This document shows, one piece after another, positions 22,681-31,397 of a stretch of 64,000 nt of DNA. Numbering within the stretch: the first letter of the stretch is position 1; each line of letters starts with the position of its first letter. Source of the DNA: Dehalobacter sp. 12DCB1 (GTDB lineage Bacteria; Bacillota; Desulfitobacteriia; Desulfitobacteriales; Syntrophobotulaceae); assembly GCF_004343605.1 (NCBI RefSeq), contig NZ_POSF01000005.1, positions 36,669 to 100,668 of the forward strand. Reading direction: 5' to 3'. The notes under the pieces are model-generated. The model saw only the letters and a program-made list of their open reading frames with translations, was not told where the DNA came from and did not search any database. A program made the translations under genes and the position numbers.

Positions 22681-25584
22681 ATGCCACGACTCATACTGAA
22701 GTGTCCCTACCTCAAGGGAGGCAAGGCGGCGGCGCATCTTTCCTATCTCGTCAAGTACATCGCAACCCGCGAGGGTGTGGAGCGGATACCTGACAGCCGC
22801 CGCCTGCTTCCCGCCACCCCCAAACAAAGGGATTTGCTGGAACAGATCGTCCGTGATTTTCCGGATACCAAGTCCCTCTTCGAGTACGAGGATTATCTCG
22901 CCGCGCCAACCGTAGAAAACGCTTCGGACTTCATCGGCATTGCGCTGGAACTCAACTTTGAACAGCTTGCCAAGCGGGAAAACTATGTGGACTATATCGC
23001 AAACCGTCCCCGCGTTCAGAAGCTCGGCACACATGGACTGTTCTGGGCCGGCGACGATCCGCTTGTCCTCTCAAATATCGCTGACGAGGTAGCGCAGCAC
23101 GCCGGCAATGTGTGGACACCGATCATCTCCCTGCGACGCGAGGATGGCGCGCGGATCGGTTTTGATAATGCCGAAAACTGGCGGGATCTGCTCATGGCAA
23201 AGTCGGCCGAGATCGCAGACAGCCTGAAAATTTCTCCAGACCACTTCCGATGGTACGCTGCTTTTCATAACGAGTCGCACCATCCGCACATCCACATGAT
23301 CTGTTATTCCATCGACCCGCGGGAGGGATTTCTCACCCGGCAGGGCATCGCTCAGATGAAGTCTGGTCTGGCGCGACAGATATTCAGGCAGGATCTAAAC
23401 ACCGTCTACGCCGAGCAGACCAAACGTCGTGACGCGCTCGGCATGGAAGCGCGCGAAGTCATGGAGCGCCTCGTCCGCCAGATGCAAAACGGTATCCTGT
23501 ACAACGAGAAGATCGAGCAGCTCACGGCGTACCTCGCCGACCGTCTGCAATATCACTCAGGAAAAAAGCAGTACGGCTATCTTAAAGCCCCGCTTAAATC
23601 CGTGGTGGATGAGATCGTGGACGAGCTGGCAAAGGACAGCCGCGTCGCAGAAGCCTACCGGCTGTGGTATGAGATGCGAAACGAAGTGCTTAACACCTAC
23701 CGTGACGAACTGCCTGAGATGCTTCCGCTCTCAAAGCAAAAGGAATTCAAATCGATCCGCAACATGGTTATCAAGGAAGCTCTGCTCATCAGCGACAGAA
23801 CCATGACCTTTGAGGAACCGGCATCCGTGGACACGGTATTGCCGGAGCCGGAGTCCGAGGACGATACGCCGCCCGATAACCCTCTGCCGGAAGATGAAAC
23901 CTCCGAGCCGGAGTACGACTCCAGAGAACAGACTCGGAGGCAAGGCTCCTCTCGAGGCCGTGGTTCTTCCGCTTCCTGGTGGACAGAGGACTACAAGCTG
24001 GCGAAAAAATATCTGTTTGGGGATGAGGATGCCGGAATCCCGCGGGATTTTTCTGAAGCCCGCGCACTGTTTCTGTCGGAGGCGGAAAACGACAACCCCC
24101 TCGCCATGTACGACCTCGGCCGTATGAGCGCGGACGGCCTCGGCCGCGAGGCCGACGCGGAGGAAGCCCAGCGATGGTATGCGGAAGCCCTTGCCGGGTT
24201 CCACGCGGCGCAGGAAAAAAGGCCGTGGAAATATACCGAATATCGCATCGGTAAGATGTACGCCGCGGGGCTTGGCACGGAGCAGGATTATTTGCATGCG
24301 GCAGACTGGCTCACCCTGTCGGCCGACGAGGGATACAAATACGCCGAATACTCTCTTGGCGGCCTGTACTATCATGGCAAGGGAGTGGAGCAGGATCAGG
24401 GTTATGCGTTCAGGCTCTATGCGCGCGCGGCAGCACAAGACTTTCCGTATGCCAGCTTTGAGCTGGGCAAGATGCTGCGGGACGGTATCGGCTGCGTCAA
24501 AAACAGCGCGGAGTCGGAAAGACATTTCCGAGATGCCTTTCACGGTTTTGTTTCCTTAGAGGAACAGAGCCACGATGATAAGATCCAGTACCGGCTCGGC
24601 TGGATGCTCCTAAACGGCGTAGGCACGGAGAAGAATGTCACGCTGGCGAAAGAAATGCTGGAGAAATCGGCCGGCGTCGGAAACCCCTTTGCCTGTTACC
24701 AGCTTGCCAAGCTCATCCTCACCGAACCAAACCCCACCCCGGATGAAGTGGAAAAGGCCCTTGCCTTTCTCAAGCAGGCGGTGGAAGCCGAAAATCCCTA
24801 CGCCGCATATTTTCTCGGCAAGCTCTGCCAGGAGGGGCGGCATGTCCCCCAAAACATCGCAGAGGCCGCGCGGTTCTTCCGGTTATCCGCGGAACAAGGC
24901 AATGAGTATGCGGCATACCGGCTCGGCAAGCTCTACCTGGGCGGCGAGGGTGTTCTCAAGGATGTGAGCGAGGCTCTTCATTGGCTGAACTTTGCCGCGG
25001 ACAAGAAGAATCAGTTTGCCGAATACGCCCTCGGCGTCCTCTACCTCAAAGGCGAGGATATCCCGAAGGACACAGCCACGGGAGTGGAATACCTGAAGCG
25101 GTCTGCCTCTCGGGGCAACCAATTCGCACAGTACCGGCTCGGCAAGATTTATCTCGCCGGCGAAGACGCGCCAAAAGATGTGGAAGCGGCGCTGCGGTAT
25201 CTGCATGACGCCGCGGAACAAGGAAACCAGTACGCGCAATATACCCTTGGCAAGCTGTATCTCATGGGCAGGGATGTGTCGAGGAACATGGAGTCCGCCG
25301 TGCGCTGGCTGACACTCTCGGCGGCACAGGGGAATCAGTATGCGCAGTTTTTCCTTGACAATCTTGACCGGTTTCGCAACCCTTCTGTGTTTCTCGCCGC
25401 CACCCGTATGCTTCACCACATGAGCCGGATCTTTGCCGACAACACGCCGGCCGGGAAACGCGGCGCAGGGATACAGCTCGACCGCAAGCTCCTGCGAAAA
25501 CTCAAAACCAAGAAGATCGCCCAGGGGCATAAGGCGGACGATCATGAGCAGGAGCAGACACCGGGCATGACAATGACAATGTAA
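22681..25584 (+). CDS. MobP-type relaxase fused to C-terminal Sel1 repeats
   Basis: 967 residues. Residues 1-330 are the relaxase domain, with the metal-binding His cluster NESHHPHIHMICYSID near residue 200; a catalytic Tyr is likely among those at residues 15-35 (HLSYLVKYIA). It nicks oriT and leads the strand into the recipient. A Pro/Glu-rich linker (about 385-430) leads to at least ten ~36-residue Sel1-type repeats (for example YRLGKLYLGGEGVLKDVSEA), ending near residue 900. A basic tail KLLRKLKTKK follows. Sel1 repeats mediate protein-protein contacts. Antisense frames inside this GC-rich gene are not considered real. Confidence 0.88.
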   Translation: MPRLILKCPYLKGGKAAAHLSYLVKYIATREGVERIPDSRRLLPATPKQRDLLEQIVRDFPDTKSLFEYEDYLAAPTVENASDFIGIALELNFEQLAKRENYVDYIANRPRVQKLGTHGLFWAGDDPLVLSNIADEVAQHAGNVWTPIISLRREDGARIGFDNAENWRDLLMAKSAEIADSLKISPDHFRWYAAFHNESHHPHIHMICYSIDPREGFLTRQGIAQMKSGLARQIFRQDLNTVYAEQTKRRDALGMEAREVMERLVRQMQNGILYNEKIEQLTAYLADRLQYHSGKKQYGYLKAPLKSVVDEIVDELAKDSRVAEAYRLWYEMRNEVLNTYRDELPEMLPLSKQKEFKSIRNMVIKEALLISDRTMTFEEPASVDTVLPEPESEDDTPPDNPLPEDETSEPEYDSREQTRRQGSSRGRGSSASWWTEDYKLAKKYLFGDEDAGIPRDFSEARALFLSEAENDNPLAMYDLGRMSADGLGREADAEEAQRWYAEALAGFHAAQEKRPWKYTEYRIGKMYAAGLGTEQDYLHAADWLTLSADEGYKYAEYSLGGLYYHGKGVEQDQGYAFRLYARAAAQDFPYASFELGKMLRDGIGCVKNSAESERHFRDAFHGFVSLEEQSHDDKIQYRLGWMLLNGVGTEKNVTLAKEMLEKSAGVGNPFACYQLAKLILTEPNPTPDEVEKALAFLKQAVEAENPYAAYFLGKLCQEGRHVPQNIAEAARFFRLSAEQGNEYAAYRLGKLYLGGEGVLKDVSEALHWLNFAADKKNQFAEYALGVLYLKGEDIPKDTATGVEYLKRSASRGNQFAQYRLGKIYLAGEDAPKDVEAALRYLHDAAEQGNQYAQYTLGKLYLMGRDVSRNMESAVRWLTLSAAQGNQYAQFFLDNLDRFRNPSVFLAATRMLHHMSRIFADNTPAGKRGAGIQLDRKLLRKLKTKKIAQGHKADDHEQEQTPGMTMTM

Positions 25585-25640
25585 GACTGGAGGTGTTCAG
25601 AAAAGTGTAGTACATTCCTTGCACCTGCGACAGATTCTTA
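25585..25640 (+). pseudogene. Truncated, diverged 5' end of the toprim/primase gene
   Basis: Directly after the relaxase stop, GGAGGTGTTCAGAA and AGTACATTC match 29861-29891, the start of the intact toprim gene, at the same spacing. Here the frame meets TAG after a few codons. This is the left-hand partner of a 5' duplication flanking the ger operon. Confidence 0.65.
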
Positions 25641-25701
25641 AAATGAGGTATATTCGAGGAACAATTGGCAATAATAATAGAAAAATAATCCAAGAAAGGA
25701 T

Positions 25702-27348
25702 TTGGCCTTATTGTTTCTGGGATTTATCATTCGCAAATTGCGTTTTTTAAATAACCGCAGGCATTCTGTACGCGATGATTCCGCTGAAAATCATAATAGC
25801 ACGCCGAAACAAGAACCCAAAATACAAAAACAGCTCTCTAATAACCTGGACTGCCTGAAAGAAATACTCAGCGGCAGCAGCGATTTAAAAGTACATCCAT
25901 TCCGATTCGGGCCAGACGGAAAATTCACAGGCACATTAGCATTTATTGACGGTCTGGTGGATAACCCCACTTTGACCAATGCAATCCTACGTCCAATAAT
26001 GAACTGGCGGCCTAACGGCAAAACGCTCCCGGACGCACAGGAGCTGGCTGATGTACTTGCTCAGGTGGTATTGTGTGCCGGCGACGTCAAGGAAGCTTCG
26101 TTGTTGTCGGAACTCGCCTCGGGATGCCTTGCAGGAGATACGGCGGTTCTTCTGGATGGCTGTGCAGTCGGACTTGTCATCAGTACAAAGGGCTGGGACA
26201 AGCGTAGCGTTACCGAGCCCCAATCCGAGACAGTGGTACGCGGCCCGCGCGAGGGATTTACCGAAAATCTACGCACAAACACGGCACTGATCCGGCGCAA
26301 GATTAAGAGTGGGCAACTTTGTGTAGCCAATATGACCGTTGGGCGGAAAACCCGGACCGATATATGCCTGATGTACCTAAGCGGTGTGGCAGACCCCAAA
26401 GTGGTGGAAACAGTAAAACATCGTATAGACCATCTGGATGTAGACTCAATCCTGGAATCAGGCTACATCGAGGAATACATTGAAGACGCACCCTTTTCTC
26501 CGTTTGCCACTGTTGGGTACAGTGAAAAGCCCGACGTGGTGGCAGGCCGATTACTTGAAGGCCGTATTGCCGTCGTAGTAGACGGCACACCGTTTGTTCT
26601 GACGGTCCCGATGTTGTTTATTGAAAGCTTCCAGACAACCGAGGATTATTATACGCGTCCGCTGTACGCCAGCATGATGCGGATAACACGTTTCTTTGGC
26701 TATTTTATCACGGTATTCGCGCCAGCCATATACATCGCACTGACTGCCTTTCATCAGGAGCTGATCCCCACGACACTGCTTTTTACCATCGCTAATGCAC
26801 GTGAAGGAACCCCCTTTCCGGTTTTTTTAGAAGTATTTATTATGTTATTTGCCTTTGAAATTCTGCGTGAGGCTGGAATCCGGCTGCCGCGCCCGGTCGG
26901 ACAGGCAATCAGCATTGTAGGGGCTTTGATTATGGGAGATGCGGCCGTATCGGCCGGCCTGGTCGGCGCACCTATGGTGATCCTCGTGGCAATCACGGCG
27001 GTAGCCAGCTTTCTGGTACCCAATCAGAACGATTCGGCATCCTTGCTGCGGGTAATCATGATGGTGTTGGCCGCATTTGTGGGCTTTTACGGTGTGTCAA
27101 TGGGGTTTCTGGCTGTACTGCTCCATCTCGGATCACTGACATCATTCGGCGTACCTTATTTTGATGGCTTCGCCTGGACGAGCAATCTACAGGACTCGGT
27201 GGTGCGGATGCCGCTTTGGTCCATGGTCAGACGGCCAAGGGATATCGCGCGCGGCGACGTAACACGTCGCCGTTTCTTTATTCCGCCCCTTAGGCCTTAC
27301 GCACATCAGGATGAGGACGATTCGGGAGGTGGAGAGGGGCATGAATAA
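25702..27348 (+). CDS. GerA-family spore germination receptor subunit A
   Basis: 548 residues. The soluble N-terminal GerA domain (about 50-300: GDVKEASLLSELASGCLAG, VVRGPREGFTENLRTNT) is followed by a membrane domain with about five helices (RPLYASMMRITRFFGYFI, EILREAGIRLPRPVGQAISI). This is the A subunit of a germinant receptor in the spore inner membrane. Start is a TTG at 25702 or 25711 behind AAGAAAGGA; no ATG fits. Its stop overlaps gerC-type start by 8 bases. Confidence 0.9.
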   Translation: MALLFLGFIIRKLRFLNNRRHSVRDDSAENHNSTPKQEPKIQKQLSNNLDCLKEILSGSSDLKVHPFRFGPDGKFTGTLAFIDGLVDNPTLTNAILRPIMNWRPNGKTLPDAQELADVLAQVVLCAGDVKEASLLSELASGCLAGDTAVLLDGCAVGLVISTKGWDKRSVTEPQSETVVRGPREGFTENLRTNTALIRRKIKSGQLCVANMTVGRKTRTDICLMYLSGVADPKVVETVKHRIDHLDVDSILESGYIEEYIEDAPFSPFATVGYSEKPDVVAGRLLEGRIAVVVDGTPFVLTVPMLFIESFQTTEDYYTRPLYASMMRITRFFGYFITVFAPAIYIALTAFHQELIPTTLLFTIANAREGTPFPVFLEVFIMLFAFEILREAGIRLPRPVGQAISIVGALIMGDAAVSAGLVGAPMVILVAITAVASFLVPNQNDSASLLRVIMMVLAAFVGFYGVSMGFLAVLLHLGSLTSFGVPYFDGFAWTSNLQDSVVRMPLWSMVRRPRDIARGDVTRRRFFIPPLRPYAHQDEDDSGGGEGHE

Positions 27349-28519
27349 ACAACGGTTAAAGCTGGTTGCCGCTGTTATGCTGCTCTCGGTGCTTATTCTA
27401 CTTTTATCAGGCTGTTGGGATAACCATGAACTGGATAAACTTTTTATCGTCACAGGCATCGCACTGGACAAAGCAAACGATCCCGAGCAGTTGGATATTT
27501 CCTTGCAAATCGGCAAGCCCAAGTCAAATGTCTCAAATTCAGATAAATCGAATTCTCAGCAAGATTCCACCATTCAGTTAAAAACCACCGCTTATACAAT
27601 GATGGAAGGGCTGATGGAATTTAACCGGGACAGCAGCCGCACCTTGCTCCTGCAGCACAATCAGGTGCTGTTGCTGGGATCGGCGCTGGCCGAACAGGGC
27701 ATCAAGGACCACATTGACCTGTTCCTGCGCGATCAGGAGGCGCGTATGGAGGTTCTTATGATGATTGCCGATGGTCGTGCCGAGGATGTGCTTTCCGCAA
27801 AGCTGGATCAGGAAAAAATCTCCGGTATATTCCTGGCGCGCGAAATGCAGGACCTATACGCTGTATCGCCGTATTATAGAATTCGTATGCTGGATTTTGC
27901 ATCCCGGCTGCGGGACGGAACGACCTCACCCGTAGCGCCTATTGTCGCAGTAGTGGATGAGGACAATAAACAGAAAATAAAGATTGACGGCTTTGCAGTG
28001 TTCAGAGACGGGAAAATGATCGGGCGCTTAAACAACGACGAAGTAATGGGCTATATATGGGCAATGGGAGACGTTAAGCAGTGCGGGGTCGTGGCAGACT
28101 GCGACTTGGGCAGAGCGGTGTTTCAAATCATCAATCTGGATACAAAGAGAGACGTAACTCTTCTGCCGGACGGTGGCGTCCGGGTCACGCTGACTGTGGA
28201 CGCTACGCTCAATATCGATGAACTGCGCGGTTTCAATGGAATGACGTCCAAGGATCTAATGCCCTATCTCGTTGACCTGGCGCAAAGTGAAATCCGGCGG
28301 AAAATCACTGACACATTTGAGACCACACAGACATTGAACGCGGATATCTATGGGATCGGAACGTCGGTACACCGTGAATATCCAAAAGAATGGAAAGAAT
28401 TAAAAAACCGTTGGAACGAACTCTTTCCGGATATCGAACTGGACGTTCAGGTTAAGGTGCATATACCAGCAACGGGTCAAATCGTAAAATCTCTGGAAAT
28501 GGAGGGAAGCAAGTCGTGA
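27341..28519 (+). CDS. GerC-family spore germination lipoprotein
   Basis: 392 residues from ATG 27341 (RBS GGAGGTGGAGAGG). A signal peptide ends in the lipobox LLLSGCWDNHELD, so Cys is lipidated by Lgt-type enzymes. The rest matches the GerC domain architecture (VTGIALDKAND; late ETTQTLNADIYGIG, EYPKEWKEL). Forms the C subunit of the receptor. Overlaps the B gene by GTGA. Gene order A-C-B differs from the classical A-B-C order but is common in clostridia. Confidence 0.9.
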   Translation: MNKQRLKLVAAVMLLSVLILLLSGCWDNHELDKLFIVTGIALDKANDPEQLDISLQIGKPKSNVSNSDKSNSQQDSTIQLKTTAYTMMEGLMEFNRDSSRTLLLQHNQVLLLGSALAEQGIKDHIDLFLRDQEARMEVLMMIADGRAEDVLSAKLDQEKISGIFLAREMQDLYAVSPYYRIRMLDFASRLRDGTTSPVAPIVAVVDEDNKQKIKIDGFAVFRDGKMIGRLNNDEVMGYIWAMGDVKQCGVVADCDLGRAVFQIINLDTKRDVTLLPDGGVRVTLTVDATLNIDELRGFNGMTSKDLMPYLVDLAQSEIRRKITDTFETTQTLNADIYGIGTSVHREYPKEWKELKNRWNELFPDIELDVQVKVHIPATGQIVKSLEMEGSKS

Positions 28520-29637
28520 GGATTGATAAAGGATTGATTTCGGGCACTCAATTCATGTTTTCGGTGGCTTGCTTCATTCAAGCCTCAGCGCTGTTGACCA
28601 CCTTTATTTCAGCCGTTACGCTTCAGGATTCGTGGCTTGTGCTATTGTTCGGCGCTGCGCTCTGCCTGCCTCTTATATGGTTGTACCGGACTCTGATGGT
28701 TATGTTCCCGGAACAGAATCTACTGCAGATTCTGTCTGAGGTGTACGGTCCGGTTATAGGTAAAATCATCGGGATAGCCTATATATGGTTTTTTTTCACG
28801 CTGGCTTCGCTCAACCTGACGGATCTCGGAAATTTCACAAAGCTGACTATCTTGCCGGAGACTCCAAACGTGGTGTTGATTCTCATATGCGTACTGGTCT
28901 CCGCCTTTGCGGTTCGTAATGGCATTAAACTGGTTACAAAATATAGCACTCTGTTTGCGGTTATTACGTTTATTTTATTTGGCATCGGTGCCACACTCAT
29001 GTTTAACCAAATTAAGCTTGAGAATTTCCTGCCAATGTTCGACCAGCCGGTCGGGAAATATGTTCAAGGCATTCATATTATCGCCACAATACCGATCGGA
29101 GAACTGGTAACGTTTTTGATGATCCATCCCTACGTAAAACTATCGCGCCGCGATACCACGAAGTATCTGTTCTTGGGGTTTGGACTCGGCGGAATTACAA
29201 TTCTGGTCGTATTGCTGCTGAATATCGGGGTGTTAGGGAACTTGCTGGACATGTTCACGCTCCCAACCCTGGTAATGCTGCGTCTGGTCAATCTGGGAAT
29301 GGCATTGAGCCGTATGGAAATTATATTTGCTGTCATTCTCGTTATGCTGCTGTTTTTCAAGGTTACCTTTCTGTATTATGTATCGGTGCTCGCAACTGCG
29401 CAGCTTTTCAAAGCGAAGGCATATCCGCAGCTCGCATTGGCGGCAGGCGCACTGATAATTGCCTACGGACTCACACTGTACCCCTCTCTGGTAGAACATG
29501 CCGCGTCCGCTCAAGAAATAACCCCCTTTCTTTGGACTCCGTTTGAGATTCTGATTCCACTTTTAACCTTTTGTATTGCCAAACTGCGAAAGCTGCCCAA
29601 GACATCTAAAGAAATGGCCAAGGAGCAGGAGGTTTAG
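28516..29637 (+). CDS. GerB-family spore germination permease
   Basis: 373 residues, about ten transmembrane segments of the amino-acid permease-like GerB fold (ISGTQFMFSVACFIQASAL at the start; KLTILPETPNVVLILICVLVSAF). Likely binds the small-molecule germinant. GTG start 28516 coupled to the gerC stop, GGAGGGAAG before it. Confidence 0.9.
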   Translation: MRIDKGLISGTQFMFSVACFIQASALLTTFISAVTLQDSWLVLLFGAALCLPLIWLYRTLMVMFPEQNLLQILSEVYGPVIGKIIGIAYIWFFFTLASLNLTDLGNFTKLTILPETPNVVLILICVLVSAFAVRNGIKLVTKYSTLFAVITFILFGIGATLMFNQIKLENFLPMFDQPVGKYVQGIHIIATIPIGELVTFLMIHPYVKLSRRDTTKYLFLGFGLGGITILVVLLLNIGVLGNLLDMFTLPTLVMLRLVNLGMALSRMEIIFAVILVMLLFFKVTFLYYVSVLATAQLFKAKAYPQLALAAGALIIAYGLTLYPSLVEHAASAQEITPFLWTPFEILIPLLTFCIAKLRKLPKTSKEMAKEQEV

Positions 29638-29640
29638 TGC

Positions 29641-29850
29641 ATGGTATTGATATTGACAGGCTTTACCCTGATTGCATTAATAGATCTGATACCCTTAATA
29701 CGGCAGCACGCTAAAAGTGGTATCGCTGCATTTAGCATAGTATTTATAACAGCACTGACGCTGGCGATTCTCCAGATAAACAAGGTAGAGGTACCAAGCG
29801 TACTGATTCTGCTGGGTGATGCATTGAAGGCTTTGGGGATAAGCTACTAA
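29641..29850 (+). CDS. Small membrane protein of the ger operon
   Basis: 69 residues, two hydrophobic segments, starting ATG 29641 behind AGGAGCAGGAGG and 3 bases after the gerB stop. Some ger operons encode such a fourth 2-helix subunit; the assignment here is by position and topology. Confidence 0.65.
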   Translation: MVLILTGFTLIALIDLIPLIRQHAKSGIAAFSIVFITALTLAILQINKVEVPSVLILLGDALKALGISY

Positions 29851-29862
29851 GACGATATAAGA

Positions 29863-31350
29863 GTGGAGGTGTTCAGAATCACACAGTACATTCATTTCAC
29901 CGACGATCAGAAACTCCGCGCCAACTCTGTCGATCTGGCCGAGTTCCTTCGGCGGCAAGGCGAGAAGCTCATACCGTCCGGCAGGGATAAACGCCTTGAT
30001 TCGGATCACAGCATCACCGTGCGGGATAACCAATGGTACGATCACGCCACCGGCGAGGGCGGCCTCGCCATCGATTTCGTCCAGCGTTTTTATGACCTCT
30101 CGTTTCCTGAAGCCGTCACGCGGCTTCTTGGCGGAGAGCGCGGCGAAGTGTACGCACCGGCAAGAGAAAAGCCGGAGGCAGTGCAAAAGCCATTTGTGCT
30201 GCCTCCGGCTCATTCGGATATGCGGAAAGTATATGCTTATCTGCTGCAGAAGCGGCTTATCGACCGCGAGGTGCTTTCAGCCTTCGCGCACGACAAGTTA
30301 ATTTATGAAAGCTGCGAGCTCTCGAAGGATGGTAAGAAAGAATACCACAACGCCGTGTTCGTCGGATTTGACGAACACGGCGTTGCCCGTCATGCCCACA
30401 AACGAGGGCTCTATACCGAGGGCAAAAGCTATCGCGGCAATGTGGAAGGCTGCGATCCAGCATACAGCTTCCACTATGTGGGTGCCAGCGACCGGCTCTA
30501 TGTGTTTGAGGCGCCGATAGACCTGCTGTCTTTTATCTCGCTCTATCCCGCTGACTGGCGTGAAAGCAGTTATGTTGCCTTATGCGGTACGCCGGAACAC
30601 GCCATGCTGAAGATGCTGGAGCTGCATCCGAAGCTGCGGAGCATCGCGCTATGCCTTGACCATGACGAAGCGGGCATCGAAGCCACGGGAAGGCTCTCCG
30701 ATATTCTGCGGAACAAGGGCTATGTGAACGCCTCCGTCCTCCGGCCGCAAAACAAGGACTGGAACGAGGATCTCAAAGCAAAGCATGGCCTTTCTCCCCA
30801 GCCCGCGGAGGAACATCCGCAGCTCACGGCCTGTGCCGATATTTGTAAAAGGCTCACCGTGCTGTCGGGCGAAGCGAAACCGGAGCATCCGGAACGGCAG
30901 TTCTCCGGGCTGCTGACTCAATACAGAAGCCATCTTCATTGGGGACGCTTTGAAAAAGCCGCCGACTGCATGGAGCAGATGGCGGTGCTTTCTTTATCCT
31001 TTGTAGTACGGGAGTATCGGCAGATGGGGGACATCACCTCAACTGATCATATGTGCGCCGTCCTGCAAAGCCGCTTCAAACCGTATCAAAATCGGAGCAA
31101 GCTCATAAACCGCACGGACGAGCTTGCCATGAAGCTCCAGAGCGTTCTGGCGCGGGGGTCTGCGGAGGGCATCCGCAGCCGTGAACAGAAAGAAGCTCTC
31201 GCGGAGGCGTATCTGGATGTTGCCCTCGACTGCGCCAAAGTGTTGGTGCGCCTCGAAGCGGACACGCAAAAGCAGGAACAGAAGCAGACCGGTATGGTCA
31301 TGCAGGGGAAACATGAGGCAGGTCAAATCGCCGGGATGGAGATGCAATAA
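29863..31350 (+). CDS. Toprim/DUF3991 primase-like ICE protein
   Basis: 495 residues. The N-terminal CHC2-like region (ANSVDLAEFLRRQGEKLIPS, WYDHATGEGGLAIDFVQRFY) is followed by a toprim domain: glutamate strand YVFEAPIDLLSF and IALCLDHDEAGIEATGRL (DxD). C-terminal helical extension. Such proteins likely make primers on transferred DNA. The start is odd: nominal GTG 29863 overlaps the RBS GGAGGTG itself, and where an ATG would be expected (8 bases after GGAGG) the sequence has ATC. Initiation may be poor or use a non-standard codon. A ger operon separates it from the relaxase gene it would normally follow. Confidence 0.82.
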   Translation: MEVFRITQYIHFTDDQKLRANSVDLAEFLRRQGEKLIPSGRDKRLDSDHSITVRDNQWYDHATGEGGLAIDFVQRFYDLSFPEAVTRLLGGERGEVYAPAREKPEAVQKPFVLPPAHSDMRKVYAYLLQKRLIDREVLSAFAHDKLIYESCELSKDGKKEYHNAVFVGFDEHGVARHAHKRGLYTEGKSYRGNVEGCDPAYSFHYVGASDRLYVFEAPIDLLSFISLYPADWRESSYVALCGTPEHAMLKMLELHPKLRSIALCLDHDEAGIEATGRLSDILRNKGYVNASVLRPQNKDWNEDLKAKHGLSPQPAEEHPQLTACADICKRLTVLSGEAKPEHPERQFSGLLTQYRSHLHWGRFEKAADCMEQMAVLSLSFVVREYRQMGDITSTDHMCAVLQSRFKPYQNRSKLINRTDELAMKLQSVLARGSAEGIRSREQKEALAEAYLDVALDCAKVLVRLEADTQKQEQKQTGMVMQGKHEAGQIAGMEMQ

Positions 31351-31363
31351 GAAGGTTAAAGAT

Positions 31364-31397
31364 ATGAATGCACCTGCCTTGAGGCAGGTGCATTCAT
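31364..31397. terminator. Bidirectional hairpin between converging genes
   Basis: Perfect 15-bp stem (31364-31378 with 31383-31397), TTGA loop. Lies between the toprim gene and the converging GGDEF gene and touches the latter's stop codon. No T run. Confidence 0.65.

Noticed and set aside
22243..25545. Long antisense frames opposite the RHH/relaxase genes
   Set aside because: Explained by GC-rich codon bias; no RBS and no recognisable domains.
25640..29862. ger block as a classical transposon
   Set aside because: No transposase, no terminal inverted repeats and no short exact target duplication; flanks are diverged 5' gene copies instead.
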